NCBI GenBank assembly: GCA_016946835.1
Contig: JACVTC010000037.1
Span: 350,001-365,000, forward strand
DNA length: 15,000 bases
Reading direction: 5' to 3'
From: Neocallimastix lanati (nom. inval.)
Lineage: Eukaryota; Neocallimastigomycota; Neocallimastigomycetes; Neocallimastigales; Neocallimastigaceae
In this document: piece after piece, positions 8,490 to 15,000 of the stretch
Layout of the letters: every line of letters begins with the position of its first letter
Position numbering within the stretch: position 1 is the first letter of the stretch
Notes under the pieces: model-generated
Seen by the model: the letters and a program-made list of their open reading frames with translations, nothing else
Database searches by the model: none
Told to the model about the DNA's origin: nothing
Program-made: the position numbers and the translations under genes

Positions 8490-8506
8490 TTTTTTTTTTT
8501 TTTTTT
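8490..8506. repeat. T17 run at the left edge of the GC island
   Basis: Seventeen T residues lie directly against the GC-containing island, preceded by TTTAA pentamer repeats at about 8473-8489. Read on the minus strand the order is island, then A17, then TTAAA repeats, as in a retroposon or processed-transcript tail. Read on the plus strand it could be a polypyrimidine tract. Runs of this length are common in the window, so neither reading is secure. Confidence 0.85.
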
Positions 8507-8652
8507 AACTGGCTTGAACTGAGGATGAACGAATAAGGGAAGAACACAATAGAACCTCTAAAAAGTCTCTCCCCCTACCCTTAAAACGTATCAGACGCTC
8601 ATTGGATTCTTTACCATATTATTTCGGATATATAGGAATAAAAAATAATTGA
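8507..8652. other. Isolated island of normal base composition; possible remnant of a gene, retroposon or structured RNA
   Basis: This is the only stretch of more than 100 bases with many G and C residues, including a C5 run at 8571-8575 and several CG dinucleotides; its flanks are almost pure A and T. On the plus strand one frame is open from 8518 (after a TGA at 8515-8517) to a TGA at 8650-8652, 44 codons with no ATG. The peptide is charged and mixed (begins TEDERIREEHNRTSKK, later LKRIRRSLDSLPYYFGYIGI). The minus strand is also open from 8618 to a TAA at 8507-8505, 37 sense codons, no ATG. Codons such as CGA, AGG, CTC and CCC are unlike those expected of genes in such an AT-rich genome. The six-base pair TAAGGG (8534-8539) with CCCTTA (8578-8583) could form a stem. 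I recognise no protein or RNA family. It could be a decayed exon, a retroposed transcript or an RNA gene. Confidence 0.5.
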
Positions 8653-9145
8653 ATGAATAAATAAATAAATAAATAAATCTAATGGCATTTTTTTTTACTT
8701 TATTGAAACTTTATTTTTATTTTTTCTTTTTTATTATTCTAATTTTTATATTTATTATATTTTATTTTAATAAAAATTCTATTACTATGAATAAATAAAT
8801 ATATAAATAAATATATTTGGTAATTCTTTAAGTAAAAAATTGAAAATAAAATAATAAAATAACAATAATAAAATTAATGGTTATGATGATGAACACTATA
8901 GGAAAAAAAAAAAATAGAACATACGAAAATGTGACAATTAGGATATAAGAATGAAGTAGAATATTCAAAAAATAATCTTTAAAACTTTACTCTATATAAA
9001 ATGCATAAAATATATATTATTTATTTATTATTAATTTATTTGTATTTTTTTTTATATTATTAATGATTATTATTAATTATTATTCATTATTATTATTTAT
9101 AAATAAATAATTTACCAATTTTCCATAATCTATATTATTATTATT
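8653..9145. other. AT-rich spacer with a moderately complex patch
   Basis: AAAT units at 8658-8679, then ATGGCA before a T run. The patch 8880-8965 has more G and C. It holds a 21-codon frame (8883-8948), too short to call, and on the minus strand a T-rich stretch ending CCTATAG that resembles a fungal 3' splice site. No gene is supported. Confidence 0.6.
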
Positions 9146-9199
9146 GATTATTATTATTTATTATTATTATTATTTATTATTTATTATTTATTATTATTA
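9146..9199. repeat. Mixed (TTA)n/(TTTA)n array
   Basis: Shares its first 36 bases (9146-9181) exactly with 2759-2794, then diverges in the order of TTA and TTTA units. Confidence 0.9.
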
Positions 9200-9441
9200 G
9201 TAATATTTGTGATAAAAAAAAAAAATTCTATGAAAATTCTTCTTTCAATTTATATTTGTACAAAATATTAATTAATTGTATAGTATTATTAGGGGAAAAA
9301 ATTTTTTTTTTAAATTAAAAGTGTTGTTGACATTGTTACATTTTATTGTTTAAATAATATCTTTATTAATAAAAAGTATAAATCATTCATTAATAAATAA
9401 TTCATTAGATTAAATTAATAAAAATAAAATAATTTGTTAAA
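9200..9441. other. AT-rich spacer
   Basis: An A11 run near 9215-9225, AGGGG at 9291-9295 and a T10 run at 9303-9312. No gene is seen. Confidence 0.75.
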
Positions 9442-9500
9442 AATAATAATAATTAATAATAATAATTAATAATAATAATTAATAATAATAATTAATAATT
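9442..9500. repeat. 13-bp minisatellite, four copies
   Basis: AATAATAATAATT repeats in register at 9442, 9455, 9468 and 9481, ending in a shortened unit. Confidence 0.95.
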
Positions 9501-9557
9501 AATAAATGTTATTTTACAGGTTTATTCTAATATTTTATTTGTTAACTTTCTAATAGT

Positions 9558-9595
<38 letters not shown>

Positions 9596-10036
9596 CAAAA
9601 TATGAAATAAAAAAAAATAATTTTTTTTTTTTTAAATTAATAATTTTAAATCTTCTTTGTATAGTTATATTTATTCTTATATAATATTATTAATTATAAC
9701 TTTTTTTTTTTCTTTAATTGTTTTTATTATTGTTTTTATTAATTTTTATTATTATTAATTATTACTTTTTATTAATGATTAGAAACATGAAATGTTACAT
9801 ATATCTATTTAATTTTATTTTAAACAAAAAAAAAAAAAAAAAAATAACGATTTATGAATATTAAAAAGTCAATAAATATATTAATATTATAAAATATTAA
9901 AATATATTTATAAAATGAAAAAATATATGAAAATTAATTTTTTTTTTTTCATTATATATAAATTTTTATAATATATAAATATAAATATAAATATGTATAT
10001 ATATTATTTATTACAAAATTAATATCATATCATTTA

Positions 10037-10038
<2 letters not shown>
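9501..10038. other. AT-rich spacer
   Basis: (AAT)n at 9559-9592, T runs at 9620-9633 and 9702-9711, A19 at 9826-9844 and ATAAAT repeats near 9972-9995. No gene is seen. Confidence 0.8.

Positions 10039-10087
<49 letters not shown>
10039..10087. repeat. A49 run, longest homopolymer in the window
   Basis: Forty-nine uninterrupted A residues. Such runs are hard to sequence and assemble, so its length is uncertain. Confidence 0.95.
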
Positions 10088-10090
<3 letters not shown>

Positions 10091-10700
10091 TAAAAATAAA
10101 AATAGAATAAAATTAAAATTAAAATTAAAAAATGATGATAATTTCTTCTTTCCCTTTTTATTGGTATCCTTTTTAATTTATTTATACAAATCATTCTATA
10201 AAATTAATAAATCTTATAATTAAATTTTAATAAATAAATAAAAAAATTTAAATAAATAAATAAAGAAAAAATAAAGAAAAAATAAAATTAAAATTAAAAT
10301 AAAGAAAATAAATAATATTAAATGAAAAAAAAATTAAAATGAAAATAAAATTAAAATGAAAATAATGATATACAAATAAAATAAAATAAAAATAAAATAA
10401 AATAAAAATTATAATAATGGATAAAGTTAATAAAAATAAAATATTAAAAATTTAATAGACTTACCTTATTATATAATATTAATATAATATATAAAATTAA
10501 CATATAGATAAAATATAGAATATAAATTATAAAAAAAATTAAAATATTAAAGTATAAAATATGAAATTATATATTATAAATTATAAAAATTAAAATGTAA
10601 TATTGAATAAAAACTAATAATATTTAAAATTTTTAATTGATTTACTTTATGTATAACGGATTGTTAATTCTTTGAACAAATTAAAAATAACCAAAAATAA

Positions 10701-10733
<33 letters not shown>

Positions 10734-11092
10734 AATATAAAAAAATAGCCATCCTAACTTAACCAATTATGGTATCATTAAATTCATTAAAACTTATTAT
10801 TTGTTTATGAAAAAAAAATAAAAAATAATAAAAGTAAAAATAAAAATAAAAATAAAAAATAAAAAAGTTAAATTTATTATATTTATCTTTAAATCCTAAT
10901 AATAAAATTAAATCATAGCCATCACTGGTTTAATTATATATTTATACCTACTACCTATATTTTATATTTAAATTTTAATTATTACTTTTATTTTTTTTTT
11001 TATTTTTTTTATTTTTTATTTCTATTTATTTTTATTTATTATATATATTTTTTTATGTCATAAAGTGGGAAAGAAAATAATAAAAAAAATTT
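10088..11092. other. A-rich spacer
   Basis: From 10200 to 10640 the plus strand is nearly all A with T (AAAT, AAAAT, AAATTA units). Two more complex patches lie at 10640-10685 and 10745-10790, and a third at 10910-10965, without an open frame. T-rich sequence follows at 10980-11055. No gene is seen. Confidence 0.8.
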
Positions 11093-11112
11093 AAAAAAAA
11101 AAAAAAAAAAAA
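11093..11112. repeat. A20 run
   Basis: Twenty A residues. Confidence 0.9.
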
Positions 11113-11164
11113 CATTTTTTTGATTAAAATAATTAATAATGGCTAAATCAAAAAAATTTTTTTT

Positions 11165-11213
11165 AAAAAACGGCTATTCGATGGATGCCGTTTTTTTTTT
11201 TTTTTTTTTTTTT
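11165..11213 (+). repeat. Terminator-like hairpin followed by T23
   Basis: AAAAAACGGC (11165-11174) pairs with GCCGTTTTTT (11187-11196) around the 12-base loop TATTCGATGGAT, and T continues to 11213. It has the outline of a Rho-independent terminator, but in what appears to be eukaryotic spacer DNA, and no gene lies upstream. CGGC and GCCG make the core more than an A run facing a T run. An RNA polymerase III stop in the T run is conceivable, but no transcript is evident. Confidence 0.6.
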
Positions 11214-11880
11214 ATTATTATTTTATTATATTTCATTTTATTTTATTTATTAATTATTTTAAATTCTTTTAATATTCTTTTGATATATTATTCTATTCTG
11301 TAAAATTTTATATTTTTATAATAATTTTTTTTTTCAAAAGTGGGTTTTTTTTTTATTATTATTAATTTAAAATTTATGATTTTATTTTTTAAGACTATAC
11401 TAAAAAATATATATATATTAAAATTTTTTTTTCCATATTAAAGGAATTCAAATAATTCTTGATAGACCAACTAAAAAAAAATATATATATTTAGAAATGA
11501 TATGAAATGATGAGAGTATCATATTGAAAAAAAATATATATATGAAATGGAATTAATTTTCCCAGTAATACTATATATATATATATTTTATTTTTTTTTA
11601 CTTTAAATTTACCTTTTTTTTTATTTATTTTATAATATAAATGACTTAATGAATAATTTAAAAATCAAAAAAAAAAATTTTTTTTTATTACCTCTTTTTT
11701 TTTTTTCTTTATTTCAATTATTAAAACCCACTTTCTCATTATTACTATTATATTAATATTTGATAAAAAAAAATTAATTTATATATATATATATATTTTA
11801 ATTGTAACAATTTTTGTTTTAATTATTATCATCTCTAAATATATCAAAATGAATAAAAAAAAAAAACTTTTAAAAAAAAA
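11214..11880. other. AT-rich spacer
   Basis: T-rich to about 11360, then several (AT)n tracts (11407-11418, 11480-11489, 11572-11585, 11780-11796) between A and T runs. No gene is seen. Confidence 0.8.
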
Positions 11881-11926
11881 TATTAATATTAATATTAATA
11901 TTAATTAATAATAATTAATAATAATT
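11881..11926. repeat. (TATTAA)4 and TAATAATTAA repeats
   Basis: Four TATTAA units change into two decamer-like AATTAATAAT units. A GCGGC patch at 11931-11935 follows shortly before T8. Confidence 0.85.
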
Positions 11927-12598
11927 AGTTGCGGCATTTTTTTTCTAATTATTATTATTATTTTTATTATTTTTTATAAAATTCAATTAATCAAAAAAAG
12001 AAAAGCAAAAAAAAAATTGGAAATAATGATAATTTTTTTTTAATTTTTAATTTTTAATTTTTTAATTTTTAATTTTAAAATTAAAAAAAAAATAGTTCGA
12101 AAACTTCCTTTTATGGTACATGCGGCCTTTTTTTTTTATAATGAGAGAAAAAATTTTTTTTTTTTTTGATCTAAATTTATTTATTATTAAAATTTTTTTT
12201 TTTTTAATTTTTTTTTATTTCTTTTATATATTTATTTATCTATAATTATTATTATGATTAGTATTAGTATTCGTATAATTAATATTTTTTTGTGATGATT
12301 GAAAATTAATAAAACTAAAAATAAAAATAATAATAATAATATTATTATAATTTTTTATTAATTTATTAACAAATTAAAATAAAAAATAGATTAAAAAAAA
12401 AAATTATAAAATCATTAAGAAACAAAAGGAAAAAAAAAAAAATTTAAAATAATCCTTTATTTAACCAAATAAATGAATTAAAAATATAAATAAAAAAAAA
12501 TATATAAATATATACATATATATATATATTAGAAATAAATTAAATTTTAATTGTTTATTAAATATCCACATCTTTAAAAAAAAAAAAAATAAAAAAAA
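11927..12598. other. AT-rich spacer
   Basis: TTTTTAA repeats near 12040-12075 and a more complex patch at 12093-12127 (AGTTCGAAAACTTCC then GGTACATGCGGCC) ending directly in a T run. No gene is seen. Confidence 0.75.
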
Positions 12599-12616
12599 AT
12601 GATGATGATGATGATG
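12599..12616. repeat. (ATG)6 microsatellite
   Basis: Six ATG triplets. They open a 63-codon frame made of I, L, Y and F residues from TTA and ATT triplets, which I regard as chance. Confidence 0.9.
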
Positions 12617-14070
12617 ATATTTCTTAATAGTTGTTATCTAATGATTTATTTAATGATTTATTACTATTTATTATTATTTATTATTATTTATTATTATATA
12701 TTACTATTATTTAATTTTATTTTTATTTTTTTTTTTATTTGTTTTTATATTGTTTTAAATCATAAGAAAGATTATTGGTGTCATTATTAATAATAATAAT
12801 TTTTTTTTTTATTTATTTATATATTTTAAACTAATTTAATATAAATAATTTAAATTTTTTTTTTTCTTTGAAATGAAATTATTATTATGTTATTCTTTCT
12901 ATCTAATATATATAATATATATTTTATTTTATTTTATATAAAATTCTTTTTTTTTTTTTTAAAAAAAAAATAATAATAATAATAAATAATAATAAGAAGA
13001 AGAATCTTTATAATATTTAATAAAGAATTGTTAACAAATATAATTTAATTATTTTATATTAATTTTTTTTTTTTTTTGTAGTTCATTTCTATTTCATTCA
13101 TAAAATAACAATGGCCTCTTTTTTTTTTTCATGTCCATGATTATTTGTAACAACGAAAAAAAAAAAAAAAAAAAGGGTATATCATTATTTTCATCTTTTT
13201 AATTTATTATTAATTACTATTACCTTTTTTTTTTCATATTATTATTATGTATGTATGTAATGTATGTTTTCTTTATTCAAAGTCATGATTGTTATCATTA
13301 TCATAAATTATATTAACAAATATTATTATCACTCTTTTCCATTGTTTTCATGATAATATGACAATGATTATTGAAAAAAAAAAAAAAAAAAAAACAATGT
13401 TTTTAATGATGTTTTCTTAATTTATCATTCAATAATTTTTATAATTAAAGTATTAGTATAGGATATAATATAATTTATAATAATTATAATTATTTAATGT
13501 TTAATTACTTAAAATGAATTTTTAATTGTATAAATAATATATATAAATAAAAGTAAAAACAATGTAGAATTGATATAAATATTAAAAAAGGTATAAATTT
13601 AATACTATTTTATTATTAAATTAATATTAATGATATTTTCACCAAAAATTATTTTATTTTATTTTATTTTATTTAATTTTATTTTATTTTTTTATTTATT
13701 ATTATTATTATAAAAATTTAATCTATTTCAACATTTACCAATTAAATTAATATATTCATTAATCTTTTTTTTTTAATTATATCTTATTAATTATATTAAA
13801 ATAGCAAAAAAAAAAAATTTTTTTTTTAGTATAATATTTTAATTAATTTATTAATTAAAAGAGTATAAAAGTATATAGTCATCAATATATTATATAATAA
13901 AAAATATATATATATATAATAATAATCAAAATGAAAAGTTTGAATAATAGCAAAACAAAACAAATATATTAAAAAAAATTATTTCAATTATTATTATTAT
14001 TATTCTCATATTACACTTCTCATTATCACACTCATAATTTTTACATTATTATTATATTAATTATTATAAG
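12617..14070. other. AT-rich spacer
   Basis: TTA arrays at 12659-12705, T and A runs at 12946-12970, A19 at 13156-13174, A21 at 13374-13394 and ATTTT repeats at 13651-13690. Slightly more complex patches at 13105-13155 and 13255-13370 hold no open frame. No gene or RNA is seen. Confidence 0.8.
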
Positions 14071-14228
14071 AATATTATGAGAATATTATGATTATTATGA
14101 TTATCATAAATAAAAATGATTACTATGATTACTGTTATAAATAAAATTATCATAATAAAATTATCATAAATAAATTTATTATTATTACAACTAAAATTAT
14201 CATTCATTATAAATAAAGTTATAAATAA
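14071..14228. repeat. Cluster of small degenerate tandem repeats
   Basis: Includes GAATATTATGA twice near 14070-14091, ATGATTACT twice near 14116-14134 and TAAAATTATCATAA twice near 14142-14168. They grade into one another and into the larger repeat that follows. Confidence 0.8.
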
Positions 14229-14344
14229 AATTATTATAAATAAAATTATTATTATAATTATAATTAATAATTAATAAATAATTATAATTATAAGTAATTA
14301 TAATTATTATAAATAAAATTATTATTATAATTATAATTAATAAT
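14229..14344. repeat. 43-bp direct repeat with a 73-bp period
   Basis: Bases 14229-14271 recur exactly at 14302-14344. The 30-base spacer is itself made of TAATTA units. The repeat is AT only. Confidence 0.9.
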
Positions 14345-14473
14345 ATTTTTTTTTATCGTTATATATATGTATCTCTTCTTAATAAATCATATGTAATATA
14401 CTTTTTGGTATTTTAATATGTCTATAATAATAAATTTGATTTGTTATATTTGTTAATAAAATCATCATCCAAC
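14345..14473. other. AT-rich spacer
   Basis: Low-complexity patch downstream of the small minus-strand ORF. No signal is seen. Confidence 0.7.
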
Positions 14474-14635
14474 TCATCCTACTTTTAATTTAAGTGTATC
14501 AAAAAAAAAAAAAAATTTTTTTTTATTTAAAATTTGGGTTTCATCATTAATGGAGTACAAAAAACATAAATGAAACAAATTTGTTTTATTTTTTTGTTGG
14601 TTAATTTGATTTTCAATTAAAATGCTTGAATCCAT
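14474..14635 (-). CDS. Doubtful small ORF, 53 codons from its first ATG; unknown product
   Basis: On the minus strand an ATG at 14635-14633 opens 53 codons. The frame can be extended upstream to 14674 only with a GTG, which is not a normal eukaryotic start. The first 37 residues are mixed and not purely simple-sequence (MDSSILIENQ, then NLFHLCFLYSINDETQIL), followed by KKK and a run of five F from a homopolymer, and a short LKLKVG end. No motif, signal peptide or family is recognisable. Expected chance ORFs in this composition reach this size. The local sequence is slightly less AT-rich than its surroundings, so a decayed exon is possible. I treat it as probably not a functional gene. Confidence 0.12.
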   Translation of the reverse strand: MDSSILIENQINQQKNKTNLFHLCFLYSINDETQILNKKKFFFFFDTLKLKVG

Positions 14636-14750
14636 AAAAAAAAAAAAAATTATTAAAAGAGTAGAGTAAAACACTGCATATTATACATATATATATAATT
14701 TATAAGTAATATATAAAATTTGTTTCATTGATTCATAAAAATTAAAATAA

Positions 14751-14798
14751 TATAAAACTATAAAACTATAAACCTATAAAACTATAAAACTATAAAAA
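14751..14798. repeat. 8-bp minisatellite, six copies
   Basis: TATAAAAC repeats in register from 14751, with TATAAACC as the third unit and TATAAAAA as the last. Confidence 0.95.
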
Positions 14799-14825
14799 AT
14801 ATACAAAATATAAAAATATATAAAA

Positions 14826-14897
14826 ACATGATATAAAAATATAAAAAAAACATGATATAAAAATATAAAAATAATATGATATAAAATATAAAAATAT
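14826..14897. repeat. 24-bp repeat, about three copies
   Basis: ATGATATAAAAATATAAAAA-like units begin near 14828, 14851 and 14876, with the A run and one internal base varying. An ACTATGAT 8-mer occurs twice just after, at 14934-14949. Confidence 0.85.
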
Positions 14898-15000
14898 AAA
14901 ATAAAAAAAAAAAAAGATACATAATATAAAATATACTATGATACTATGATAATTATATGATATTAAAGATAACTTTTTATATTATAAATTTATGATTCTT

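Noticed and set aside
8507-8620. tRNA gene in the GC island
   Set aside because: TGGCTTGAACTG faintly resembles an A box on one strand and AGTTCAAGCC a B box on the other. They are on opposite strands, and no acceptor or anticodon stem can be drawn.
8883-8948. 21-codon frame in a locally more complex patch
   Set aside because: Too short, and one third of it is a lysine run from a homopolymer.
8883-8960. Fungal-type 3' splice site on the minus strand (T-rich then CCTATAG)
   Set aside because: The sequence after it has no usable coding frame, and no matching donor and exon pair could be found.
10459-10466. ACTTACCT: consensus 5' splice site on the minus strand, or the U1 snRNA 5' end motif on the plus strand
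   Set aside because: No open frame lies upstream on the minus strand, and no GC-containing RNA body follows on the plus strand. An eight-base match is expected by chance.
12599-12790. 63-codon plus-strand frame starting with six methionines
   Set aside because: It is produced by an (ATG)6 microsatellite followed by TTA and ATT repeats. There is no mixed domain and no supporting signal.
1-15000. Yeast-type mitochondrial spacer with GC clusters
   Set aside because: There is one GC island, no repeated GC clusters, and no mitochondrial gene, tRNA or rRNA in 15 kb.
1-15000. AATAAA polyadenylation signals and TATA boxes
   Set aside because: Both occur by the dozen in this composition, so no single one can be called without a gene beside it.

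Overview
The window is a gene desert of extreme A+T content. By eye only about one base in ten is G or C. It is made of homopolymer A and T runs, AT, AAT, AAAT and AAAAT microsatellites, short minisatellites and AT-only inverted repeats. Stop codons, mostly TAA, close all six frames every few dozen bases. I find no gene I can name, no tRNA or rRNA, no recognisable transposase or reverse transcriptase, no CRISPR array and no bacterial-style operon.

This composition points to intergenic DNA of a very AT-rich eukaryotic nuclear genome. My best guess is an anaerobic gut fungus (Neocallimastigomycota such as Orpinomyces, Piromyces or Neocallimastix). Their genomes are known for G+C below 20%, long non-coding spacers and abundant microsatellites. 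Dictyostelids and Plasmodium have similar spacers but usually carry a gene every few kilobases, so 15 kb with none fits them less well. The assignment rests on composition only.

Layout. 1-2700: AT spacer with a hexanucleotide repeat (441-528), a 42-bp tandem duplication (694-777), a triplet palindrome (1147-1204), two clear hairpins and a three-copy degenerate repeat (2484-2598). 2700-5000: dense simple repeats, including 10-bp, 11-bp and 42/54-bp arrays and a T26/A31/T25 homopolymer cluster (3625-3826). 5000-8480: spacer with an A-rich block (6300-6610), one doubtful small ORF (6741-6926) and a second copy of the 40-bp triplet palindrome core (7931-7970). 8507-8652: the one stretch with ordinary base composition, an island of about 145 bp that is open on both strands and bounded on one side by a T17 run. 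It is probably a remnant of a gene, retroposon or structured RNA. 8653-14470: further spacer with an A49 run (10039-10087), a terminator-like hairpin (11165-11213) and AT-triplet arrays. 14474-14674: a doubtful small minus-strand ORF of mixed residue composition, followed by minisatellites to the window end.

No genes work together here. The features most worth following up are the 8.5-kb island, the repeated exact 40-mer, the association of CC dinucleotides with T runs, and the unusually long homopolymers.
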